Source: Siphonodentalium dalli (taxonomy: Eukaryota > Mollusca > Scaphopoda > Gadilida > Siphonodentaliidae). From it: DNA of 64,000 nucleotides. The translations under genes were made by a program, and so were the position numbers. This document shows, in pieces, positions 24,993-37,780 of the stretch. The stretch's first letter is position 1; each line of letters starts with the position of its first letter. Location: NCBI GenBank assembly GCA_032622095.1, contig CP136069.1:47342194-47406193 (forward strand), in the 5' to 3' direction. Below the pieces are notes generated by a model, which was not told the DNA's origin, did not search any database, and saw only the letters and a program-made list of their open reading frames with translations.

Positions 24993-25237
24993 GTCACTTT
25001 CCACAATAAATCAAGGATATGTTAATTACTTCCCTGAATTAGAATAGACAGATGAAGCCGAAATTCGTGCAATCCCAAACAAACCAGCCGCATAAGTGGT
25101 TGTACATGTAACCTGACCCTTTCTGTGAGATTGTGTACCCCAGCGCCCACATGTTATCACATGTTATGGTTTCAGTAGTATGCGTGCGGCACCCGATTGC
25201 CATGCCCACAATTCTGTAGCCATAATCGACGTCTTAA

Positions 25238-25464
25238 CCATTTGAGTGCCAGGGGCCGATCTCATCGACCCTAAACCTACAAAATAAGTCTGTTAAAGAA
25301 TATAAGAATAAATTATTAAAATTGTAAAAAAAAAAAAAATATTGTTAGGCCAATGCATTCTCTTATATATGCGAGACGACCTATGGTCGACTCGCATATA
25401 TAAGAGAATGCATTGGCACAGGGTATATGGGTTGATACACAAATCTGACCTGGCACTCAAAGGG
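25238..25464. mobile_element. Hairpin MITE, type B ends (piggyBac-like), copy 1
   Basis: A 227-bp element with ends CCATTTGAGTGCCAGG and CCTGGCACTCAAAGGG, flanked on both sides by TTAA (25234-25237 and 25465-25468). TTAA duplication with CCC-starting inverted repeats is the signature of piggyBac-superfamily elements. It carries a single 69-bp hairpin at 25349-25417, after the sequence TCTGTTAAAGAATATAAG that also occurs in the centre of the two-hairpin elements. No transposase. Confidence 0.85.
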
Positions 25465-25468
25465 TTAA

Positions 25469-26341
25469 AGGATATCCATTAAACCACAGTCCGTTCTCTA
25501 CATCACCAAAGTACCGTTTCAAGAGCAATGGATAATCACGAAAAATTCGTTTGATGAATAAAGTTGAAAAATGGGGCAAACTCATCGGATGAAATAAAAA
25601 AGGCATGGATGGCCTCGGAATAACTTGCTGAACATATAAGAGCATTTATAGGCTATGTCATCGCGTTTAAGTACACGTTCGCGACAAATTATTGCTCGAA
25701 ACTGTTGATTTTATAACTAGGTCAAAGGCCTCTGAGCTGACAGGGAGATTGATGACCCGATTTATTCAGTAGATTTCCCTAGTTTCCGAAAGAATATCTC
25801 GACTTGATTTCGTTCAATTTCGCCGAGTTATATGTCAAATGAAAGGGGATTTTATTGCCAATAAGCACACACCTGAGGATATTTTGGCTGCAATTATCGA
25901 TTTCTAGAATTCAGTAGGGTTTTGATAGTCGTTGTGTTTTTAGCCAAAATCGATCATTGGAACCTTTAGACTGGTATAGTCTATATTGGTTATTTGTAAT
26001 TTCCCCCAGGGGTCTGGGTCGTGGTACACATACGCGATAAGATGCAAAATGTACAACCATCTTTTATAACTGGTTCATCTGATACGACTTTGCCTAGCAG
26101 CATTTGACAACATATGGTAAATCTACAAATCAGTCCTGATACTTTAAACATTATGCGCGGTGAATCTCCACAGGCTACATAAAAAAAAATACTATTGTTC
26201 TAATTATGGATTCTGCTTTTGAAAAGTTTATCTGATTTTACTTTGGCTAGGATGACGTTGACACCATCGAGCCCTCGGGTAGTATTGATATTATTTGTAT
26301 AAGCACATGTCAACTGCACATGCAAAGTTCAGGTAGTTCAA
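25469..26341. other. Interval without a recognised gene
   Basis: No coding similarity or repeat structure was recognised between the two MITEs. Confidence 0.4.
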
Positions 26342-26345
26342 TTAA

Positions 26346-26727
26346 CCGTTTACCCAACAAACCGGCCAAAAACGGCCAAATAAAACTGCAACAGCCTAAA
26401 TTATCTTGGGTCTGTCTCAATAAAACCATACAAATATGGATATCATTGGAACCGGCTCATTGACCACATTGTGATGGTTACAGTTATGCCCTGTGCCAAT
26501 GCATTCTCTTATATATGCGAGTCGACCATAGGTCGCCTCGCATATATACGAGAATGCATTGGCCTAAATTTTAACACTTTTTACCATTTTTTCTTACATT
26601 CTTTAACAATTTTATAATTTTTAATGTGTTAAGCCAATGCATTCTCTTATATATGCGAGGCGACCTATGGTCGACTCGCATATATAAGAGCATGCATTGG
26701 CACAGGGCCGTTCTGTTGGGTAAAGGG
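26346..26727 (-). mobile_element. Hairpin MITE, type C ends (piggyBac-like), copy 1
   Basis: A 382-bp element flanked by TTAA (26342-26345 and 26728-26731) with ends CCGTTTACCCAACAAACCGG and CCGTTCTGTTGGGTAAAGGG. Hairpins at 26495-26563 and 26633-26701 face each other across an AT-rich linker. It lies in opposite orientation to the 44.9- and 53.5-kb copies, as shown by the unique segment with TATCATTGGAACCGGCTCAT on its left. No coding capacity. Confidence 0.88.
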
Positions 26728-27310
26728 TTAAATACCGAGTCCAGTACGTGGTTATAGTTTCTCCGTTGGAGGGATTTCCTTCTCCACCCACGCAATGAAC
26801 CATACTGGCCATGCAACGTCCCCCAAACATGCCAACTGTTGGAAACTTTTAACCTAACACCCCTGTTGTCGGTCTAAACACAAAACAATTTTGAAATCAA
26901 TACTGTTGAAATATCAAAATATCAGATCAAATTAAACCTACTATTGGTCTGAAAGTTCGAACTAATGCTATGTTCGGCATGAAATTTCCAACTGCTCAGA
27001 CTGTTGTGACTGAGGCGCCCTACATAGTCTTGACTCCACGAATCTGGACACAGGGTTCGGAAGACTATACACGGATATTATCTAATAAATAAACAATCAT
27101 TCTGTTTTTCTCTGAGTTTTGGAAATTACCGAATATTTACAGAAATGCCACAAAATGTGTGAAGTGAATGTCATATATCCATACACATCTATTTATTTGG
27201 TGAACCAAATTGGAAATTGAGTGGGTTATTAAGCTATGATAATGGATGACTTCTGTCGTTATTTCAATTCATTATCGAAATATATATTGCTGCGTCATTT
27301 TAAAATACAT

Positions 27311-27751
27311 CACTGAGAAAAAAAGTTACTGAATATGACTAACGTAGGTTAGTCAAATGTTTGTTTACATAATGACTAACTTGGGTTGTTCATAATGACT
27401 AAGTCAGAAAGTAAGTCTTACTCACTGCGGTGCTACTAGTCATAACGAAGATCACACTAGTCAAAAAGTACTAGGTTCGTGCAATAATGACTCATTTATT
27501 TTTGTCACTGGGAAGGTAAAAATGTAATTTGGTTGAAATTATGTGCGAATAATTCAAAGACTCAACCAGAGGACATAATATCCAGAATACGAGACCGAGT
27601 TAAAAGCAGGCAAACATTTCAATCAATTCTTCATAGTTACTATAACTAAGGTCAGTTAGTCATAGTGACTTACGCCTTACGGTCAGTAAAATATTAGTCA
27701 AAATGATTCCAAATGTTTGGGACTATAGTTGACCTGATATTTTCCTCAGTG
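27311..27751. mobile_element. MITE-like inverted-repeat element, CACTGAG ends
   Basis: The left end CACTGAGAAAAA and right end TTTTCCTCAGTG form an imperfect terminal inverted repeat. The flanks (ACAT/ATGT) extend the symmetry rather than giving a clear direct duplication. The 441-bp interior carries many copies of ATGACTAA/TTAGTCA in both orientations. No coding capacity; superfamily unassigned. Confidence 0.5.
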
Positions 27752-27957
27752 ATGTTGCTTATAGTCAACTCTAAATGGGATGCCAGTAGAAAGTGAGCGG
27801 TACGTGCTGCAGGGACGTGACTACGTGTACTCCTTTGTGGTGTCTACCTTAAAATGTCCAGCTGCACTGCAATCCCCTGATCCAGATATAAATTCACACT
27901 TCCGGGAAATCTATTTGCACACCATTGGACTGAATTATCGTTCGTAGTATTGCCAAT

Positions 27958-27981
27958 ACACACACACACACACACACACAT
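27958..27981. repeat. (AC)n microsatellite
   Basis: A pure run of about 12 AC dinucleotides just upstream of the large inverted repeat. Confidence 0.9.
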
Positions 27982-28178
27982 GTTAACAGTACTACATTAT
28001 CATTATTTTCATTCGATCGATCACCATTAATATTCAAATATATAGCCTTTTTGTGAACATCATTTTCTCTATAAATAAATTGCGCGTCGAAGAAATGCTA
28101 ACTAAAATATCGAGTTGTCTCGCTTACATCCTATTAACAGACCAACGTTACGGTCGCTCTAAAAAAGGACTATAATTT

Positions 28179-29902
28179 TATGAGGGGACATGACAATCTG
28201 CGGAATGGGATGGAATATGGAATAGAACGACAATCTGCGGAACAGAATTTCAAATTGCGTGGAACGGCCGATATCTCGAGGGATACAGGGCGAAGGGCGC
28301 TCATGTTGGTGTCTAACGAAAGGCCCACATTCGCCCTATCACACATATTAACCCCGCTACTGACCGGACACCAGAAGTTGCATTATTTGATCGAAAACTG
28401 ACCTAACATGGGGTGAAATTTGGGATAGCATGGCAATCTGCGGAACAGAATTTCAAATTGCGTGGAACGGCCGATATCTCGAGGAATACAGGGCGTAGGG
28501 CGCTCATTTTGGTGTCTAACGAAAGGCCGATATTCGCCCTATCCACACATATTAACCCCGCCACTGAACGGACACCGGAAGTTGCATTATTCGGTCAAAA
28601 ACTGACCTAACATAAAATGCCACAAACACGAAAAACTGCGTTCGACATTAATGTTTAGAATTTAGATTTCTCGACGAATACGCTAGCAAACACCAAGTTT
28701 TAGGTATCAAATAACGCAGTGGAATACTGTGCACTCGTTTTTATCTACAATATGGCTGTTTTAGTGCGAAAACTGTAATAGCGAAACGCAAACAAGCGCC
28801 GATAAAACAGCTAAAAATAGACTCGATGTTTACATTTACACGATCGATTTCAGCTGGTATATTCAATATAATGGGGCGTATAGTATATCAAAATGTAGGA
28901 TTAGACACAGGGAATGTATTTTTTTCCAAATGGGTCCACCACGCGGTGAAATTGTGGGAATGTATTTTTTTCCAAATGGGTCCACCACGCGGTGAAATTG
29001 TTGCAGAAATTCGCTCCAAAATATTCGCACTTCAGTTGTGACTAAAAGCCCAGATGCCGGAGCCCGGCGACTAAAAGCCAAGTTACAAAATAGATTAACT
29101 GGTTTGAACGCATGAATATGTCAATGGTCAGACTGTTGGAAATAATACCCAATTTTTTTTTTATAGACTTATATAAACACTTACGTGTGAAACTCGAATT
29201 TTAATTAAATCCATGATTGTGTAGTCTCTCGTATATCACGAACACTGCGCGCACACATTGTATTGGAATACATGCCATCTTTGCCTTGTGTTTTGTTTAG
29301 TTTAGTTTTTTTGGCGACCAAAGATGAGATGTGTTCGCACCACACTGTGCTAAGGCCAATGAAATCACTGAATTTCAGATTATCAGCTTAACCGCATTAT
29401 TTCATTAGTATCTGAAGCAAATTAATGAACACCATAAACAATAGAAAATTAACACAGCTCTTCGTGCGGGATAATCTTTAAAGCCAGTGACACCTCAGTC
29501 ATCCTGACAGACTGTACAAACATAATGATAATGGGGCATTATGCATCATGAATATTTTTGTTAATTGGAATTGTCAAATCTAACATGCATGTTGTGGCTT
29601 CTAAGTAAACAAATTACCAGTTTTTTTAAATGGAGGCATGATGTTAAAGGACTCTTAGTTGCAATTAAGACCCTCGCAATAAATGCTTCAACAAACGCTC
29701 TTTATTGACTACCCTATACATGTTCTATGTATACTATAGGGCGACTGTATATACACAGACGGTATAGATAACTTTTAAGAGTGTTAACAATATTTTATTA
29801 GAACGAAAAAACAGAACGTCACATTTACAATGTATACATAGAAAAATAACAAATAGTTCAAATGGCGATATGATAACAAGCAATAAGCCTATTTTATAAA
29901 AA
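28179..29902 (+). repeat. Left arm of a 3.9-kb inverted repeat
   Basis: A 1.72-kb arm that matches the reverse complement of 30398-32080 almost throughout. Its outer part contains two tandem units of about 210 bp (28190-28400; 28430-28610; both with CAAATTGCGTGGAACGGCCG). This arm alone has an extra tandem 46-bp copy (28916-29005, GGGTCCACCACGCGGTGAAA twice). Neither arm contains a recognisable gene; the short open frames at 28180 and 28413 are the 210-bp repeat. Confidence 0.92.
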
Positions 29903-30397
29903 CTTTATTTAAATCAAATACACGACATCGTTCTTGTAGAGCGACATGCATTGACAACACTGGGCATAAAATCCAAATATGCTTTGTTAAATTTTATTAA
30001 ATGAAATCAGTGATGACCTTGGCATATTGATGCACTTAAAACTGATTGTATTTACTAATTTTATTTACTTTATTGATACACGCTACCAGCATATAACAAT
30101 TATCTAGTTTCATTATATCACATCTTCTGAGTGTTGGACACTACCATAATTTAAAATTTCGACTATATACATGTATGCTTGTATGCACCATTTACCACAC
30201 ATTTTTTCCTTCCTGTTTCATTGTTTTTCCTACCTACTCCATTATCTTCTCAATCACACCCAACCCTTCTCAACCCCGCACTCGCTTAACCTACTTCACA
30301 AAAAACCTGAGAAAACATAACTATATTCAAATCCCCGCTTTCTTTACCATGCAGCTGTCTCTATTGACACTCGGGGTAACATTTCTAGAGGAAAGGA
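29903..30397. other. Spacer of the large inverted repeat
   Basis: About 495 bp of AT-rich, unduplicated sequence between the two arms. Its only longer open frame (from 30175) runs into the right arm and resembles no family I know. Confidence 0.7.
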
Positions 30398-32080
30398 TTT
30401 TTATAAAAGCCATAGGCTTATTGCTTGTTATCATATCGCCATTTGAACTATTTGTTATTTTTCTATGTATACATTGTAAATGTGACGTTCTGTTTTTTCG
30501 TTCTAATAAAATATTGTTAACACTCTTAAAAGTTATCTATACCGTCTGTGTATATACAGTCGCCCTATAGTATACATAGAACATGTATAGGGTAGTCAAT
30601 AAAGAGCGTTTGTTGAAGCATTTATTGCGAGGGTCTTAATTGCAACTAAGAGTCCTTTAACATCATGCCTCCATTTAAAAAAACTGGTAATTTGTTTACT
30701 TAGAAGCCACAACATGCATGTTAGATTTGACAATTCCAATTAACAAAAATATTCATGATGCATAATGCCCCATTATCATTATGTTTGTACAGTCTGTCAG
30801 GATGACTGAGGTGTCACTGGCTTTAAAGATTATCCCGCACGAAGAGCTGTGTTAATTTTCTATTGTTTATGGTGTTCATTAATTTGCTTCAGATACTAAT
30901 GAAATAATGCGGTTAAGCTGATAATCTGAAATTCAGTGATTTCATTGGCCTTAGCACAGTGTGGTGCGAACACATCTCATCTTTGGTCGCCAAAAAAACT
31001 AAACTAAACAAAACACAAGGCAAAGATGGCATGTATTCCAATAAAATGTGTGCGCGCAGTGTTCGTGATATACGAGAGACTACACAATCATGGATTTAAT
31101 TAAAATTCGAGTTTCACACGTAAGTGTTTATATAAGTCTATAAAAAAAATTGGGTATTATTTCCAACAGTCTGACCATTGACATATTCATGCGTTCAAAC
31201 CAGTTAATCTATTTTGTAACTTGGCTTTTAGTCGCCGGGCTCCGGCATCTGGGCTTTTAGTCACAACTGAAGTGCGAATATTTTGGAGCGAATTTCTGCA
31301 ACAATTTCACCGCGTGGTGGACCCATTTGGAAAAAAATACATTCCCTGTGTCTAATCCTACATTTTGATATACTATACGCCCCATTATATTGAATATACC
31401 AGCTGAAATCGATCGTGTAAATGTAAACATCGAGTCTATTTTTAGCTGTTTTATCGGCGCTTGTTTGCGTTTCGCTATTACAGTTTTCGCACTAAAACAG
31501 CCATATTGTAGATAAAAACGAGTGCACAGTATTCCACTGCGTTATTTGATACCTAAAACTTGGTGTTTGCTAGCGTATTCGTCGAGAAATCTAAATTCTA
31601 AACATTAATGTCGAACGCAGTTTTTCGTGTTTGTGGCATTTTATGTTAGGTCAGTTTTCGACCGAATAATGCAACTTCCGGTGTCCGTTCAGTGGCGGGG
31701 TTAATATGTGTGGATAGGGCGAATATCGGCCTTTCGTTAGACACCAAAATGAGCGCCCTACGCCCTGTATTCCTCGAGATATCGGCCGTTCCACGCAATT
31801 TGAAATTCCGTTCCGCAGATTGCCATGCTATCCCAAATTTCACCCCATGTTAGGTCAGTTTTCGATCAAATAATGCAACTTCTGGTGTCCGGTCAGTGGC
31901 GGGGTTAATATGTGTGGATAGGGCGAATGTGGGCCTTTCGTTAGACACCAACATGAGCGCCCTACGCCCTGTATTCCTCGAGATATCGGCCGTTCCACGC
32001 AATTTGAAATTCTGTTCCGCAGATTGTCGTTCTATTCCATATTCCATCCCATTCCGCAGATTGTCATGTCCCTTCTCATA
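30398..32080 (-). repeat. Right arm of the 3.9-kb inverted repeat
   Basis: Reverse complement of the left arm with only scattered differences, for example one base in ACATTTTATTGG against ACATTGTATTGG. It lacks the second 46-bp copy. Symmetry ends near TATGAGAAGGGACATG (32064-32080). No clear target duplication flanks the pair. Confidence 0.92.
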
Positions 32081-32310
32081 GCACATGACAGATATGGATA
32101 TTTGTGTAATTTAAATACTATCCAGAATATCGGTGTGTATACATGTATATACACACAGTGTGTGCAAATGTATGGCGGCTTGGATATCATGCAGTTATAT
32201 ACCGTCGATTCTTTTAAAACTGGTGCGTGTATACATTTGGATAAATGTCGTATTTGAAGTCAACCCATCATTGTAATGTTAACTCTGTTCAAGTATTCTT
32301 CTGACATAAA

Positions 32311-32473
32311 ACATTTGCTCTCACTTAGTGCTTCACATCCAGACCCTATCCAAACAACGCATACGTTTATTAGGCATGTTGCGAACTACAACATTTGCTC
32401 TCACTTAGTGCTTCACACTCAGACCCTATCCAATCAACAGTATACTTGTATTAGGCATGTTGCGAACTACAAG
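32311..32473 (+). repeat. 80-bp tandem duplication
   Basis: Two units (32311-32390 and 32391-32473) starting ACATTTGCTCTCACTTAGTG and ending GGCATGTTGCGAACTACA, with a few substitutions. Confidence 0.88.
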
Positions 32474-33826
32474 TTTTCGTTCAAATGGCTAACGCCAGCT
32501 GTACATTAGGCGAAAACGTCACTAATTTCGTGGTTTGATTTCACAGTCAGCGACTAGAAGTTCACGTTCGGGAGATGGTTGCATTGGAATGCGGAGAGTT
32601 GCATGAAACTTGTAGTGCATGGTAAGACGTGCGTACAAATGAACATGGCCAACATGTCACATTCGTTCGAAATTCGAATGGTCTTCGTTGAACAATTTGT
32701 TTTATGAAGAAGGCCTGCTTTATACGTTTAGCGACGAACATCTGCTATGTCTCTCGGGACACACAAAACCTGTTATGGTGTTTAGAGATGCAAACATATA
32801 AGGGGATTAATTTCGAGCTTCAATACATTTCCATTGCGCGGCGATGGCCATAGCATCGCATCTCACAATAAAACATGTTTAAAACATTATTAGGTCGGGT
32901 TAAATGCTAACAGTTGGTTGTGCTAGATTAATACAGTATTTATGTAGAACCCGTACCATTTATATACTTCCCCATATACTTTTATGTAAACTGACAATTG
33001 GATTATAACAGTTACACGTTTGACACTTGTCTTGGTGTCAATACGGATGGCAAGATGTATTCTCCCGATATCAAAACAAATAAAATACTGCGTGCTTCTC
33101 GTGATTGTCGTGGATCGTTTTAACGAAACCTGTCTATTAGCCATAAGTACATGTACTTGTAATTTGTAACCCGTGTTGTCATTGCCAACGGAGGTCACCT
33201 ACCTCGCGGGATAATGTGACCGACATGTACACGGTCAACCCGTTTAGAAGTTTTGTGTCCAGCGTGTAGCATATACGAGACTTATAACCAAAGAGGAATA
33301 ATCCAATCTTCTGTTAACCAAATGAGATATCAACGCTGTGCAGGCATGGATTCGACTGCGCGAATAGATCTTAACATGACTGAAGCCAACTGAGCATATC
33401 GCTGGTCGCATTGTGGAAGATTGTTCTGGCCACCCTACTATTATCTCAAGTTTCACTACGTTATAAAAAAAGACTTGTTAGATCAAGTTGTGTTTTACAA
33501 AATGTTTTAAAATAAAACGTATATGTTTTATTTTGAGACGTTGGTGTTTAAAGTTTGGACACTTTTGTGTCTTATTTCACCCATTTAAACGCCTCGGTCG
33601 CTAACGCTCATGTAACGCTCATGTAACGCGTTTGTACTCCAGCACGTTCTGTAATATGACATCTTTCCTTGGTGTTATGTCTCAAAACTAGGACGCATAG
33701 TTCGATTTTAAACATAACCAAAAAACGCGTCTATCGCTCACATGTTTCATTTAACGAGTTAAATCAACGTTTAGTGGAAATATGCATTTTAATCTAAGAC
33801 GTTAATTATGTTTGCTGGGTTTTGTT
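32474..33826. other. Interval without a recognised gene
   Basis: Short open frames only; no similarity, promoter or repeat was recognised. Confidence 0.4.
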
Positions 33827-33830
33827 TTAA

Positions 33831-34061
33831 CCCTTTGAGTGCCAGTGGCCGATCTCATCGGCCCTAAACCTACAAAATAAGTCTGTTAAAGAATATAAGA
33901 ATAAATTATTAAAATTGTAAAAAATAAAAAAAATAAAAATTGTTAGGCCAATGCATTCTCTTATATATGCGAGGCGACCTATGGTCGACTCGCATATATA
34001 AGAGAATGCATTGGCACAGGGTATATGCGTTGATACAAAAATCGACCTGGCACTCAAAGGG
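33831..34061. mobile_element. Hairpin MITE, type B ends (piggyBac-like), copy 2
   Basis: The same single-hairpin element as at 25.24 kb: left TTAA (33827-33830) then CCCTTTGAGTGCCAGTGGCC, right TGGCACTCAAAGGG then GTAA, so the right TTAA has mutated by one base. Hairpin at 33947-34015 with the canonical G/A mismatch. Confidence 0.85.
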
Positions 34062-34065
34062 GTAA

Positions 34066-35085
34066 GGTATCATGCATAGGCTAGAACACACATCAAATGT
34101 GTTTAGGGTACCCAGCTTGACCTGTGTCGGTTATGTTATATAACTATTCACATTTCTTAACGTTATTTCTCTGATAAAGAGCAAATCTGTGGCAGACATA
34201 ATCCGTTACGATATGACTGTATCCATGCACGAAAACTTTTGGAAAATTAAGTGGAAAATGGCCTTAATTACGGGCTCTCAAAGTTCCCAATTTGCGCAGT
34301 GTTGGCAATTTTCGAATCCCGTCACCAAATTTCGAGGTACACTTTACATGTAGGTCATACACAAAGACAACGATTAACAAACACATTTCAACATTATATC
34401 TAGTCATCGAACGGAACATATTCTGTATCATTTTCCGCCACAGCAAACAAACTAAAATTCCATGTTTCTTGGTAGGTGCTATAGTGTCATTAACTCGAGT
34501 TTGGCACTACGGAAATAATCTCCAACAACGTCATTGTCTGTTGCGTTCATGAAAACCATTACATACCAAATTTCAGCTCGATATGTCGAAATCTGATGGA
34601 GAAATATACCGACAAAGTTTACAATAGTACATTCCCATTGGAACTTAGCTCCACCCAGTGCCGAGATGTGGATGTCATATATTATGCACACATTGGTCCC
34701 CGCAATAAATGCTTGGTGACCACCTCGTGTAACATACACTGAACATGATTAAGACATTAACAAACTGCATTTTGTTTTATAAATACGGTAACAGCCAGTG
34801 AGCACAAATCCAATTTTGACCACTGCACTTCTCGGCATTTTCACTCTAATATCACGACCAATAGCGGCATATGCTTTAAAGGTAAATACATAATACAAAA
34901 AAGGTACTGTTTTATCCAACTAATGTGTGAAATTTAAAATTAAATCAGTCAATGCAGGTGATCTCCATTTGCGATTCAGTTAAAATATTAGTTTTACAAG
35001 CCGATTGTTGAACTACATTTTGACAGCTAAGGACGAATGGGTATTGAACTAGACTTATTCAAGATCTCACCATCTACATAATTAT
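34066..35085. other. Interval without a recognised gene
   Basis: No coding similarity. A sequence at 34555-34740 (ACCAAATTTCAGCTCGATATG) resembles the ends of degenerate dispersed repeats. Confidence 0.4.
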
Positions 35086-35881
35086 TTGAAATCTGGTTAT
35101 ACTTTAGCAATGTTCATGGCATCAGGAAAGACCCCATTCTCAAGTGATTCTCTGGAAAATATTTTGGTTAAAGGACAAGCTATACATACAGTAATTTCAT
35201 GGCCGCAAGTGTTGTTTCAATTACCATGACCATTCTGATTATATTACCCGTAACTGATGTGCGTCTTTTCTTTTTTTTTGCAGACTGAGAAATAATTTAT
35301 AAAACATTTTTCGATTACATTGGGGAATATTCTTAGAGACAAATTTCTACAAACCGAATGTTTGCCAAAGTCATAGGAAGCGTTAAGCTTATATCAACGA
35401 AGTGAGAACAACGCTATTTATGTTTACTATGCTAGGAATAGACTAACAACGAACTCTCGTTAACGTTACACGATGAAGAAAAAATGATTTTTGAAACTGG
35501 TTATACTTTAGCAATGTTCATGGCATCAGGAAAGACCCCATTCTCAAGTGATTCTCTGGAAAATATTTTGGATAAAGGACAAGCTATACAGTAATTCCAT
35601 GGCCGCAAGTGTTGTTTCAATTACCATGACTGTTTTGATTATATTACCCGTAACTGGTGTGCGTCTGTTTATTTTTTGTAGACTTGGAAATAATTTATAA
35701 AACATTTTTAGATTACATTGGGGAATATTCTTAGAGACAAATTTCTATAAACCGAGTGTTTGCCAAAGTCATAGGAAGCGTTAAGCTTATATCAACGAAG
35801 TGAGAACAACGCTATTTATGTTTACTATGCTAGGAATAGACTAACAACGAACTCTCGTTAACGTTACACGATGAAGAAAAA
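35086..35881 (+). repeat. Tandem duplication, two units of about 395 bp
   Basis: Unit 1 (35086-35484) and unit 2 (35491-35881) both begin near TTGAAA.CTGGTTATACTTTAG and end CGTTACACGATGAAGAAAAA. They are nearly identical, with small length changes around the T-run at 35268 and the phrase ATACATACAGTAAT in unit 1 only. They contain no gene. Confidence 0.92.
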
Positions 35882-36626
35882 TTATTTGAGTAATTCTTGC
35901 TGCTGCAAATAAATTCCATATAACAATATTTAGTAACGTGTTTATCAACCTATTTATTTTGAAGCGGACCTGGAACAGAAGTGAACAGAATTTCAGGATT
36001 CAAACGCCACGTGCCTTTAAGTTATGAACTACCTTGCCGTCAAATCGAACGTCAATCTTCATAGTTTGTCGTAAACTGCAAGGCAGAGTCCCGTCCCCTC
36101 GATATGCTTTCTGACCACTGCCACCACATACAAAGATGAGGATTGCTTACAGTTTGTTCATTTTAGATTGTGGGCAACTCATATAATTTTGAAACAATAT
36201 GAACTTACTATATTTAATCGAAAGCATGACCATATAGTGTAATAGCAGTCCGATGTTTTGATCTAAGAAATAAACCCGTGTCTCGATTAAGATTATGACG
36301 ATATAACCGTAAAGTTTGAAGATAAATTGTACCTTCATAATATAAATCGAAACAAGGGTTATTTCTTATCACCCTAAGTTGAAAGGTTAAGTACAAAAGA
36401 AGCGTAAAACTTATTATTTCCGCTAGACGCGCTAAACCGCTCGATTGACCGTGAGTTTTTTGTCGCCGGGCTCGACTGGTTATGGAATTAATCCCCAGCC
36501 AAGTCCAGCGCGTGCTGAGCGCTTTCCAGTCTACCCTTTGTGTTAGCTGGCATGTCCATGCTAACGCGGGTAGGCTGGATGTGATACTGGAGTAACAGGT
36601 CACCCCGGCAGGACCCTCTGTCGGCC

Positions 36627-37077
36627 GTGGCTTGGAGAACAGACTGGAACCCATCAGTCGAGGGCCAAACCAGAAGACACAGACCGGGATCAAGCGGAGG
36701 AAGACCAAGACTAACGCCCGACGCAGCAGGGACGCAGACAGGAGGGCCAGGTGGAGAAAGGGGAAAGCTGAGAGACGCCCAGCTCCCCTCCACTTGGCCT
36801 CCGGGCAAGAACAGCCAGTCGACGAAAGCAGTACCACCAGCTGGAACACGGACGCGGATACCACCACCGATGTCCCTCAGTCGACGTGGAGATGACAACT
36901 CCACCTAGCCAGACTACACCAGGGATAGAAACATCCACCTCCGTCCCGGCGACGTCGAAGTATGAAGAGAGGCCGGCGTCGCCAAAGAAAGAAAGCCAAG
37001 AAGAAAGACATCGTATGCGGTTAAAACAGGCCCTGGTTCAACACCACTCAGAAGGAAAGTCCTACCACGTCAGCTAA
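36627..37077 (+). pseudogene. GC-rich, Arg/Pro/Ser-rich coding-like island, unknown
   Basis: Compared with its AT-rich surroundings, 36.43-37.15 kb is GC-rich and reads like degenerate coding sequence on the plus strand. One frame (36632-36895) gives a basic stretch, KRRKTKTNARRSRDADRRA, then an acidic/Thr-rich part. The +1 frame (36886-37077) continues PASPKKESQEERHRMRLKQ and stops. Sequence after the stop ends in AAATAAAGAATTCAAG, compatible with a polyadenylation signal. It could be the 3' end of a retroelement gag-like ORF or a processed transcript; I cannot assign it. The longer minus-strand frame (36214-36867) appears to be its antisense. Confidence 0.3.
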
Positions 37078-37691
37078 TACGAATTTTACCTCCTGAGAGA
37101 CCATCAAACTACAGAGGGCCTGACCAAGCAGAACCATCAACAGGAAAAGCCTGGATCGACAGCCAGAGCAAGATTGTTTATTCAAGATACCCACTACCAC
37201 TGAAATAAAGAATTCAAGAAAAGTATGTCAAAAATGCTATGTGTTTTTTTCTTCTTTGTTTGAATTTCATAATAAAAGCTAAAATATGAGGGGTGAAGGA
37301 AAGGGCCTATCGGCCCATTCGATCATCCCGGGGCTAGCCCTCCCCAAATACTCCCTTTAAAAAAACCCCGGACGCATCCAAAGTTGAAATTGACATGCGT
37401 CATAAATTCGTCGCTTTTGATTGGTTAGTGAACAGTTTGCACGCATTCATCAACTGGTCACCTCCACTGTGGCAACAGATGCATGTTTCATAAATGTCTC
37501 GCCTGACTGTGGTGACATTAGTTGTTAGTTTCTGAGCAAATTTTAGCTCGATCGAGTCTTGTTGATTACGCAAAGAGCATATACAAGTCTGATGGTTAAT
37601 TCGAAGTAAAGATAATGGCAGTCCTACCTGAAATAATTTTGATGCAACACCAGAATTTCTGTTTATATTGCAGAAAATCTCGGATAGTTTT

Positions 37692-37780
37692 CATGTACAT
37701 TTCAGCCTTTAGGGCACGCAGTATAAGTGTGGTCATATGACATTCATGTACATTTCAGCCTTTCGGGCACGCAGTATATG
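37692..37780 (+). repeat. Short direct repeat
   Basis: TTCATGTACATTTCAGCCTT followed by GGGCACGCAGTATA occurs at about 37690 and again 52 bp later. Confidence 0.85.

Noticed and set aside
36214-36867. 217-codon minus-strand open frame
   Set aside because: Antisense of the GC-rich island, whose plus strand reads more protein-like; the first 80 codons are hydrophobic by composition and the 3' half is AT-rich.
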